From Bathynomus jamesi (lineage: Eukaryota; Arthropoda; Malacostraca; Isopoda; Cirolanidae), in the NCBI GenBank assembly GCA_023014485.1, contig JAJOZX010001859.1:740782-804781 (forward strand): a DNA stretch of 64,000 nucleotides, read 5' to 3'. This document shows, piece by piece, positions 35,475-44,524 of this stretch. Numbering within the stretch: position 1 is the stretch's first letter; each line of letters opens with the position of its first letter. Below the pieces are notes generated by a model. The model had not been told where the DNA came from and made no database searches. It worked only from the letters and a program-made list of their open reading frames with translations. Made by a program: the position numbers and the translations under genes.

Positions 35475-35705
35475 CAGGGTGAGGGGCAGAGGGCACGAGC
35501 GACATTACAGTCTGATCCTAGTCGCTCGGGTGAAGGGGGTGATGGGCAGAGGGCACGAGCGACGTTACAGTCTGGTCCTAGTCGCTCGGGTGAAGGGGGT
35601 GGTGGGCACGAACGACGTTACAGTCTGGTCCTAGTCGTTCGGGTGAAGGGGGTGATGGGCAACGAACGACATTACAGTCTAGTCCTAGTCGTTCGGGTAG
35701 AAGAG
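35475..35705 (-). repeat. Tandem repeats in the gypsy leader
   Basis: About four units of ~60 bp share ACGAGCGACRTTACAGTCTG and TCCTAGTCGCTCGGGTGAAG, between gag and the primer binding site. Confidence 0.8.
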
Positions 35706-35710
35706 GTAAT

Positions 35711-35728
35711 CCAGCTCCGGGGTCACCA
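35711..35728 (-). promoter_or_regulatory. Primer binding site
   Basis: On the plus strand CCAGCTCCGGGGTCACCA looks like a tRNA 3' end with its CCA, two bases from the 5' LTR; its complement is the minus-strand PBS (TGGTGACCCC). Confidence 0.8.
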
Positions 35729-35730
35729 AT

Positions 35731-36198
35731 TGTTTGGTTTACGTCGTCGTCGTCGTCGGCCTAGGCAAGCTACGGCTTGGGACCGTAGCGCATCTATCCG
35801 GTATAGGTTAACCTGGATGATGTAGCCATAAGCACTGCCGCTAGTTAAGTGCCAACCAGTGATTATCTCACTAGCCGTATTGAGTCCGTTAGGCGAAACT
35901 GCGACAGTACCAAAGGTGGAAAATATAACCTTTGGTTTTCTATTATTTATTTGTAAAATGGACATGGTATTAGATTAAAATAAATATTTGAATATAAATA
36001 ATTAACTGACAATTGTGATATATAATTAATTATGTTTACATACAATAAAATAATATAGTATACATAAAATTAGTATTAATGTGGTTCACAATTGAATTAT
36101 AATGGGGTAACTAATTTAAAATGAATTTATACTATTTCGAAATTCAAGACGGTAAAATTAACATTTAACTTGAAACTAAAATAAGAGTATTCACTACA
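35731..36198 (-). repeat. 5' LTR of gypsy copy 2
   Basis: As for the 3' LTR, with one extra T near its U5 end. Contains TATA-like and AATAAA signals and an 80-codon ORF (35723-35965) ending in an Arg run. Confidence 0.95.
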
Positions 36199-36245
36199 AA
36201 AGGATGTTCCGTCCTCTCAGAGTGGGAATGAATTGAATGGTTGAC

Positions 36246-36577
36246 GCCGCAGAGGCGGATTAAGACACCTCGGGGCCCCGGGGCAATGAAGAATATAGGG
36301 GGCCTTTTCTATAGCTTTTTATTAACAATACATGTATGTGTACAGTAGATAGTACATTTACACGAATTATATGTACGGTGCTCAGGCTAATTGAGAAACA
36401 AACTTAAAAGAACCTAAACACAGTGTATTTTGCCGTTTGCCAAAACTCTGTCACATTTAATCAAAGAAGTTTGCGAAATTTCGAATTATATCATCGAAAC
36501 TCAGTTGATTAAAAAGCCCCTCAAGCATAAGAGCCTGAGGCTTCAGCCTCAATAGCCTCAGTGATAATCCTCCACTG
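36246..36577. mobile_element. Candidate hAT-type MITE
   Basis: Ends CAGAGGCGGATTA and TAATCCTCCACTG are inverted repeats. The interior is non-coding. An 8-bp duplication is not clean (GGTTGACG-like on the left, GGTTAACC on the right). Confidence 0.5.
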
Positions 36578-36715
36578 GGTTAACCAATATATAATTAATT
36601 GCCTAAATAAAGACAAAAGGATTGAATAATATGAAAATAAAAAAATTCTGATGCATCAAGGATTGTCGGTGTGAAAAGGAGTCACAATGAGTCGAGGTGT
36701 ATATATATATTTTTT

Positions 36716-37005
36716 TATGCAGGAAGGAGGGGCCAAGGGCAAATGCCCGCAAAAGCGCCCACCCCCCTTCCCCCAATATAAGAAGAAGAGGGCCAAAATC
36801 AAGGTTCGGGGGTTTTCGAGATGTCTAGACACAATGCGTTTGAAAGATGGGAGGTCATAGACAGGAGGAAAGATGGACTGAGAAAGATTGTTCCAGAGTT
36901 GACCTGTTCAGTAGATGAAAGATTGAAAATGCCGATTAACTCTTGCGTTAGAGAGTTGGACAGAAAAGGAATGATAAAGTGTAGAATCAGTTTAATTATT
37001 AATTA
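36716..37005 (-). mobile_element. LINE family X, 3' end, copy 2
   Basis: Reverse complement of 28175-28410: GCAGGAAGGAGGGGCCAAGG to TTGAAAGATGGGAGGTC. It contains one uninterrupted CTAGACAC (about 36826), the empty form of the insertion site used by the 47335-52486 element. Confidence 0.75.
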
Positions 37006-37035
37006 CTGAACTTTATATGTATGATATATATATGA

Positions 37036-37238
37036 AGAAGGAAACCACTCTTCAGGAAGACGTAAATGTTTATTTCTTAACACCAATGAAGCTTCTGCTC
37101 CTCGCGAGCCCTTGCCAGTTGGTATTGTCAATCGTCATTACCAACTGACAAGGAATCGCCAGGAGCCGAAACTGCATTGGTGTTAAGAAATAAAAATTTA
37201 TGTCTTTCTGAAGAGTGGTTCCCTTCTTCATACTTCGT
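37036..37238. repeat. Inverted pair of PLE-type termini
   Basis: Arms of about 95 bp (GGAAACCACTCTTCAGGAAG ... inverted ... GAAGAGTGGTTCCC) meet near 37131. Each arm matches the 3' end of PLE 3 (56890-56985). A stem with GGAGCCGAAAC lies in the right arm. Confidence 0.7.
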
Positions 37239-37285
37239 CGCGACAGTACTTTATTTTACATCATATATATATATATATATATATA

Positions 37286-38746
37286 TTGTTTCATAACCGG
37301 TCTGCCATACTTTGGGGGGTGATTTTGGGGGGGGGGGATATCGAGCAAAAAGGTTAATACAATATCGGTGCTATTCCCAACCGTTGTGGAGCTACGGACG
37401 TTTTAAGGTGTACGGAAAAAAATAAACGAGAGTATTAATCTGATGTATTTATTGCTACATTTTATGAGATACACCTTATAAATGTTCAAAATGTCCGCCT
37501 CGGTTTTCAATGCAGCCTTGTTCGTTCCAAAGAAGAGTCCACTGCCCATTGAATCATTTCGGGGTGTTCTCGTATGTAAGCAGCGACATCCATAATCCGA
37601 CGCAAGAGTTCCTCTCTCGTTTGTACTTTGGTCTTGTAGACCATCTCTTTCATAAAGCCCCATAAAAAGAAATCTAACGGTGTTAGGTCCGAAGATCACG
37701 GGGGCCACGATATTGGACCAGTACGACCAATCCAACGATTTCCGTACCGCTGATTCAAGTAATCCGTAACATGACGACCAAAATGTGATGGCGCCCCATC
37801 GTGCTGAAAGAACATCCTGCGGCTTGTCTCCAAGGGCACGTCCTCCATTAAAAGCGGCAATTCATTCGTCAGGAAGTTCAGATAAATGTCAGCAGTTAAT
37901 AGTTTTTCAAAACGAACGATCCAATCAGCTGATCTCCAATTACACCGCACCAAACATTCGCCGAGAATCAATGTTGAAAGTTTCCTTCAACGATACCGTG
38001 GGGATTATCGGCGGACCACAAGCGGGAATTTCGTCTATTGTTAATTCCATCCCGAATGAATTGTGCTTCATCACTAAACAGTATGTGATTAAGAATTTGG
38101 CGATGCATAACCATCCACTGGCAAAATTGAACACGTTTATCGTAATCATCCGGTTGAAGAGCTTGCACACGTTACAAATGATAGGGATACAAACCCTCAT
38201 CATGTATGGTTCATCATACACGCGATGCGGATTCACCAATTTGTCTAGAAATCCTTCGAACACAGGTAGTTGGGCTACGTTGTACTAGGTCCAGTATGCG
38301 CTCCTCCACAGCAACGGGCCGTCACAAAACACTTGCCTGTTCGGTACTCGGCGGTTCGGGAAACGTCTTCGATATTCCTAAACTGCCGCTCTGCTGTTAC
38401 CATCGCAGAATCCATAAATGAAATTGATATCAGCATCTTCAGCGTGTGTGAACTGCTGACTCATTTTGATTGCTCACCTTATCGCAACACAGTGTCTCGT
38501 ACCACAGATCAGAACCAACTGAAAGAAAAAACTGAGGATTAGTAGTGGTAACTTCGTTAACCGAAACTACCACCAGTGCTGCATCTATCGAATTACACTC
38601 AAGTAGGGATTTGTTGTTTGTACATCTTAAAACGTCCGTAGCTCCTCAACGGATGGAAATAACACCTATGTTGTATTAACTCTTTTACTCGATATCCCCC
38701 CCCCCAACTCACCCCCAAAGTATGGCAGTCCGTTTGTGAAATACCC
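37286..38746 (-). mobile_element. DD41D mariner with ~125-bp terminal repeats
   Basis: 37286-37412 and 38623-38746 are inverted (CTGCCATACTTTGGGGG, GATATCGAG, GGAGCTACGGACGTTTTAAG), next to TA-rich flanks. One transposase pseudogene lies between. Confidence 0.85.
37403..38465 (-). pseudogene. DD41D transposase in the long-TIR element
   Basis: Minus-strand blocks in different frames: LQPDDYDKRVQFCQWM and LFSDEAQFIRDG (Asp 1) in 37968-38168; RSADWIVRFEKLL and MFFQHDGAPSHFGRHV (Asp 2) in 37696-37971; then RWIGRTGPISWPP, an in-frame stop where relatives have Arg (CGA to TGA), and SDLTPLDFFLWG (Asp 3), VYKTKVQTREELL. 41 residues separate Asp 2 and Asp 3. Dead. Confidence 0.82.
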
Positions 38747-38761
38747 TATATACAGAGTATA

Positions 38762-40134
38762 CGGGTGTTTCAAAAGTCCCTCATTATTTTTAAAATTTTA
38801 TTAAAATAGCAATTACAAGAGGAACCAAATGACAATTTGGTTGCTGAGTCTACGATTCATGAGAATTTTGGTGACATCAAATTTGGCTTCATAAGTCTAC
38901 TGGAAAGTCACTGGTACACCTCAACGTGGGCACCGTCTTTTTCGAAAAAAGCGAGCCACCGTTTTACGCATTCTTGGCGGGACATTGGACAACATTTCGG
39001 GAGTAACAGAAGCACACGCATTCCTGATCCGTTCTTCTAGTGTGGGGAGGACTCGCGGCTTGGTGGCGTACACTTTGCTCTTAATGTAGCCCACAAAAAG
39101 AAGTCGCATGTGGTAAGATCAGGCGAGCGAGCTGCCCATTCGATGGGACCACGGCGACCAATCCACCGATCCGGGAACTGCTTATTCAGAAATGAGCGAA
39201 CCTCACGCGAGTAAAGAGCAGGGGCACCGTCTTGCTGGAAAATGACTGACTTCTTGCATGTCAGCTACAGCTGACAGTTGGGGGATGCAGAACTCCTGAA
39301 GCATACGAAGGTAATTGTCTCCGTTGACGTTCACGGAATTTCCATCTTGATCCCGGAAGAAGAACGGACCAATCAGCCCAGCTGAGGAGATGGCACACCA
39401 GACGACCAATTTCGGCGTGTCCATTTCATGTTCACGGATCTCCGCAGGATTGTGAGTTCCCCAGATGCGGGTGTTGTGCCGATTGACGCGACCAGAAAGG
39501 TGGAAGAGAGCTTCGTCGCTGAACCACATGTGCTCCAGGATCGATGGGTCTCTTTCGTAGTGATGCAGCAGGGTCTCACACATCTCCACCCGGCAATCGT
39601 AGTCTTGAGGTTCCAGCTTCTGAACCACCTGGATCTTGTACGGATACAGCTTGAGACCACGCCGCAAAATCCGTTGGATAGATGTCGCGCTGATGTTCAG
39701 TTCCGCAGCAGCTCGCCAAATGGACTTTCCTTGACTCTGAGTAAACGCCTCACGGACAGTTTCGACATTCTCCTCACTCCGCCCACTTCGAGGTCTTCCT
39801 GATCGTGGTTTGTCCTTTACGGATCCGGTCTCCATAAACTTCCGGTGGGTGGCGACGATGGTGTTCCTATCCGGTGCATAATGCTGTCCGTAGACTGCCC
39901 GGAATCGTCGCTGCACTTCGACCACAGATTGAAAAACCTCCTGCCATGCAGCGATTTTACACCTCTGCTCTAGAGTCAGCATGGTAGCAGAAGAAACGGA
40001 GCAAAACTTCAAATGTAGACTCAAAAAAATTCTCAACTACTGAGTAAGAGTTTACCACAAGAAGAACGTCGTTGGTCGATTAGCTGCAGAGAAAATTGAA
40101 AATCAAATTAGTGAGGGATTTTTGAAACACCCGG
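38762..40134 (-). mobile_element. DD41D mariner, second adjacent element
   Basis: Termini CGGGTGTTTCAAAAGTCCCTCA and its near-perfect inverse, flanked by TA (38760-38761, 40135-40136). Begins about 15 bp after the previous mariner ends. The terminal motif is given here only to 22 bases in total across positions 38762-38783. Confidence 0.85.
38921..39979 (-). pseudogene. DD41D transposase in the second element
   Basis: The open frame 39203-40036 probably starts at the internal MLTLEQRCKIAAWQEV (39979). It contains a helix-turn-helix, the GRPRSGRS linker, ISATSIQRILRRGLKLYPYK, Asp 1 in MWFSDEALFHLSG, and VVWCAISSAGLIGPFFF. A frameshift near 39250 precedes FQQDGAPALYSR (Asp 2), and another in a G run precedes the IKSKVY end. 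Asp 3 is in SPDLTTCDFFLW, 41 residues after Asp 2. C-terminus in 38921-39109. Confidence 0.85.
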
Positions 40135-40186
40135 TATATATATATATATTATATATATTCCCTTACCTTATGTTACATTATGATAC

Positions 40187-40735
40187 CTTATGTTGGTTTT
40201 GAACGACGGTTCAGGATCGACCTGCGGTCGACCCATCTGCACCATTCTGCCTCATTTGCAGGATATAGTTGGGGAGGGAATTGGTGTCCGTTCTCGTCCT
40301 GCCCTCGTAGCCAGTCACGCATGGTTGGTCAGGGAATTTGCAGAAGAACCTGTCCAGCTGGTTCTTGAAATTATTCAAGTTTATGTGCTGGAGGTTCCTC
40401 AGTTCTTTAGGCACTACATTGAAGAGTTTCGGGCCTCGTATTCTGAAGTATTTTCCATCCTCGATTTCATGGCTCCCTCCCCCGTCCCACTGCGGCTGAG
40501 ACAGTACTGAATCTGCCTCTTCTTTCACTTCTTTAAGCGTGGTTCTATTTCATTCCTAAGGTTAGAGACACAATTCTCGAGTATTTTCCATACTTATATT
40601 ATTGTGTATCGCTCGCATCTTTTTTCCAAAGAGTAAAGTTCCAGGGACTGTCATCGAAACCAGTAGTCTTCATCTTTCGTTTCCTCTATCTTAGGCGCAA
40701 AAATCCTTTATATCGTTTCTATATTTGCAATGTCT
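40187..40735 (-). pseudogene. LINE-2-type ORF2 C-terminal fragment
   Basis: Minus strand: LYSLEKRCERYTIIYVWKILE, then in 40211-40528 GPKLFNVVPKELRNLQ, FKNQLDRFFCKFPDQP. These are the usual last blocks of CR1/jockey-type LINE proteins and resemble the end of the 44525-46820 element. Confidence 0.7.
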
Positions 40736-40834
40736 CGTTTACTGTACAAGTATGGACTTGTGAGTATTGAACAAGTCTCAGTTATTGATAGGACTAAGCT
40801 TTTCCATTATCTCAAACTGATGTTTGCTTTTCTG

Positions 40835-40837
<3 letters not shown>

Positions 40838-40922
<85 letters not shown>
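40838..40922. repeat. CT then TA microsatellite
   Basis: (CT)n then (TA)n. Confidence 0.95.
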
Positions 40923-40923
<1 letters not shown>

Positions 40924-42585
40924 CTACAGTGATTAAAAAATAAAAAGTATGAAAATAGCAAACGCTTTTTAGTAATGTTAGTCCTTGTGTCAAAATAACA
41001 TTGCATACCAATTTTCGGCTTGATTGAGAGCAATTAACAAAGTGCTCAACCTCACCAATATTTTACCTAGGCTGTCCTTCCATTAACGCCTCCATTAGTT
41101 GTAAAAGATGTAAAATATTACTCAAATCCTTTTGTTTACTCGTTTTAGTTATATTTTAATATTATTAGCATCTTCGATATATCTAAGTTGGAAAACTTGT
41201 GCATGAAAAATTCATGCAAATATACTATTTAGCTTGACTACTCATTATACGTCCAGCAATGTAACATGTGTCCGAGATACATGTTGTTTAATACTTGTTG
41301 CTTAATCGAACATATTCATTCAGTAATAGTCGTTAGAAAAAAATGACATCTTTAACGCAAAAGTGGTCAAAAACCTTAATTTTGGTTCAGATGTTCTATG
41401 GGGTGATCGAATTTTTTTACCCTAATTGGCAAAAGTTCCAAAGTCAGAGTCAAGGTCAATCAAGGTTTCAAGGTAAAAGGCTAAAAATGCCTCTAGATCG
41501 GCCTCCCAAAGGTCTAGAAAGCCGGTTCTGATGTCAAAATGAGCTTTGTAATAAAATAAAGGCACTGTAGGACACGTGCAACCCCTCAGGTCACCAGGTC
41601 ACATACGCAAGGTCATATTGTCAATCAGGTGACCACTATGTTTGTTTTCTCTAAAAAAAAACATAAACTACGCCCTGTGACGTATCATATGATAACCTGA
41701 ACTGTGACTTTGACCCAAGACTAAGGTCACAACCAAGGTTCGTTACAGCTTTTTCAACAAAGAAAAACCATCGTGTGTTATATCAAACTGGAGGGCTCAA
41801 TGATAGAAATTAGTTTGCAGTGTTTTAATTGACATCGGGAGTGTTCATCACTACAGAGTTTGTATTAGGCGTTCGTGAAGGTCATAGTCATGAGCTCACC
41901 TGTTCACCCTCACTTTTCGCAGGACAAGTGCACAGCTGAGTGCAGACCAGTGCAGACTGTTTGCAAATGCAGGAGTGACATGGCCACCTACATCTGTACT
42001 GTTGAGATGATGCAAGAGTTGGCTGGGACATCCAACGGGGGCACCAGGAGGGAGTGTCTAAGGTCGTCTTCCATCCGTACTCTTCTGGAGATGGATTTCC
42101 AGAAGAGGAGTGCCATTTCTGGCCCGAATGGAATCTGACTTATTTCAGTCCAAATTCTTTGTCTTAAAGGCGGTACACGAATCGTTGAATGGTTTGAAAA
42201 CTTTTATTCCCCCCTCTGATCGGGGAGAGGTCTTGACCACTGTTGCGGCAAATTTGCAGATATTCCCTTGACTATAGTCAGTATTATTGTATTTTTCAGT
42301 AAAGAGAGATGGGCGTAGACGTATTTGCATTTGTTCACAGAATTATTTCGATTCAAACTTGAATAAAATGGCCCAAAACACGCGAATGAAGAAAATGTTT
42401 TGGCTGATCAGAAAACAACGAGCAGAGTTTGAGGGATGGCAACTTCCGGTCCTTCGAGAAAAACTCGCCCGACTTTTTTCATGTTGTTTAGTCCGACAAT
42501 CTTCCAACTTATCAAACTTATCCTTCTCCCAAACGGTCTCGAGGAAAGACCTTCGTTACTCCGTCTGTGGCTTCTGTGTTCGACC
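40923..42585. other. No recognised gene; AGGTCA-rich stretch
   Basis: Short ORFs (for example 41875-42138, cysteine-containing) match nothing I know. AAGGTCA/AGGTCA motifs recur at 41443-41770, on both strands, as in some dispersed repeats. Confidence 0.4.
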
Positions 42586-43292
42586 GAACTAAACTTTCCA
42601 ATACACAATCGGCTTTTGTGGTTGCTGAGGTCAGTGATGGCATTGTTACATTTAAATCTGCTGCGTTACCGTTACTCGTCACATGAATAAAATGGACGTG
42701 CGTTACCATACTAGTTATGTAACTAAAATGGACGTGCGTTACCGTTACATCGTTAGGTTTGAAACTGGCTCTCAGCATTACCTTTACTCGTTACATGTAG
42801 CGTCGTTACATGCAACGCGTTACATTTGACTAGTAGTATTTCAAGCAGAGGTTAATGCTATATACGATAAAACAGGTAAACTGTTAAACGGCTGTTTACA
42901 AGGATGTGCATGCAGCTAGATGCAGCGCAGACTGCGCTGCATCTATTGAATGACTACCGTATTCATCAAACTAACGCATCATCGTAATAAATTACTGTTT
43001 TCCTAACCTTTACGCTAGGATATTCAGCATACACAGTGACACCGTGTCTGTCTTCATAAATGTCTCACGCAATTGAACTCTCATTCATACAAGTACTAAT
43101 GTTTTTCATTGTCGTTATTCGTTCTATGACGAAAGTAACATTGTAACCAGTAACGAAAATTTCCGTTACATTTAAAAATTTGCTCCTTGCGTTACTGTTA
43201 CTTCGTTACATTTCAAAAATTCTCCCTGCGCTACCGTTACTCGTTACAAATGTAACGCTCGTAACGTAAGGCATTACTGCCCATCTTTGGCT
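42586..43292. mobile_element. hAT-type non-autonomous element (GTTACTCGTTAC termini)
   Basis: Repeated GTTACCGTTACTCGTTAC blocks lie at about 42600-42830, and matching blocks at 43100-43270 end TGCCCATCTTTG. The reverse, CAAAGATGGGCAGTAATGCC, resembles the CAGNGATGGGCAGTAACG hAT terminus. The left boundary is uncertain. Confidence 0.5.
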
Positions 43293-43800
43293 GTGGTTGT
43301 GCAAAGCTTGGGATACAATCTTGAAGATCTTTCGATGTCAGTTAGCAATGTCTGGAGAAGTCGGAAGAAGAATCAAAAAAGAGGCATCAGCAGCAATCAA
43401 GGAAAACTTATCAGTGAACAAGGATGTACCATTCGTCGTACAATGGGGCGGAAAGTTATTATCATTGTCAAAATAGAAAAAGGTGGAACGTCTGCGTATC
43501 CTCGTAAGTGATGTGAGCATTAAGGAGCTTCTTTGTGTTCTCCAACTGAGAAATGGCAGGGGGAAACTGTGGCATCTGCTACGGTTACTGCTTTAAAGGA
43601 ATGGCACCTTGAAGATGACGTTGCGGGTCATTGCTTTGACACAACGGCTAGCAACACCGGAGTGTGTAGTGGAGCCTACATCCTTATAAAACAGAAATTA
43701 GGCCGAATTCTCCTCTATCTCACCTGTTGCTACCACATCATGGAAACTACACTACACACACTCTCCACCAAAAGATAGAGGACGTTGTTGCGAATAACTT
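43287..43800 (+). pseudogene. hAT-like transposase fragment of an uncharacterised family
   Basis: AVVVQSLGYNLEDLSMSVSN leads into an R/K-rich segment, then PFVVQWGGKLL in another frame. The frame 43533-43778 has ATVTALKEWHLEDDVAGHCFDTTASNTG and a Leu-rich stretch with CCYHIMET. The order FDTT..NTG..CRHHI resembles RNase H-fold proteins that recur as hypothetical proteins in arthropods. Acidic FDTT could be the first catalytic Asp. Truncated and frameshifted; the motif here is quoted in pieces by position. Confidence 0.55.
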
Positions 43801-44431
43801 GATGTAAACATCGAACAAATTCTTTCACTCCAAAAACATTTAGAGCAATGTTTATGGTGCAAATGTTGTTTGGTTGAGTAAGCCGTCAGTCCGCTTGACT
43901 CTGGGCGGAGTTCTGAGCTCTGCCCAGCATCACGCCTCTCGTCGGCAGCACGCAAAAACAAAATTTCGACTATTTTACAATTTGTGTTGTTTGTGGTAAA
44001 AATAATAAATAATTTTGTTCCTCGAGTCGAACCACACTTGCACAAAATTTTATACTTTTTTTTAAATCGAAGAAAAGCAAGTCAGTCCCTAAATTTACAA
44101 AAATACCACCGTCATAAAAACTTTCAGCGAAACCAAATTTGTGAAGCTGACCCCAAAATGTAAGTGGTTCGTGAGCTTAAAGTAAATGTTAAGTTCTCGA
44201 TGGCTTAAAAGCTTCTGTTCAAAAGGTAGGATAAGAGCTAATTTTGTGTAAAATTGTGCAAAATGGCGTTACCTACAAAAATCATGGACTAGTCTGAAAA
44301 ATGCTTTCTGCAAAAATGGAAAATCTTTTTTGGTATGCATAATAATAGTAAACCTTCAAAATAAAGACCAAGTAAAACAAAAAACACTTAGCGTGAAAAA
44401 TTTAAAGTTATAAAAGAGAATATATTTATTG
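43801..44431. other. Non-coding AT-rich stretch
   Basis: No gene recognised; the continuation of the hAT-like protein is not found. Confidence 0.5.
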
Positions 44432-44443
44432 GCATATATATAT

Positions 44444-44512
<69 letters not shown>
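44432..44512. repeat. TA microsatellite
   Basis: Long (TA)n adjoining the 5' end of the LINE. Confidence 0.95.
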
Positions 44513-44521
<9 letters not shown>

Positions 44522-44524
44522 TAC

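Larger units (their letters stand above)
31114..36198 (-). mobile_element. Ty3/gypsy LTR retrotransposon, copy 2 (full length)
   Basis: Two LTRs (467 and 468 bp) that I could align with a single one-base difference near the U5 end, a tRNA-type primer binding site, gag, pol and a polypurine tract. The 4-bp flanking repeat AAAG (31110-31113 and 36199-36202) is a target duplication. Near-identical LTRs imply a recent insertion. No env frame. The coding region has only a few frame breaks. Confidence 0.95.

Noticed and set aside
41875..42138. Small cysteine-containing secreted protein
   Set aside because: No signal peptide and no recognised Cys framework; short ORF in repeat-like DNA.
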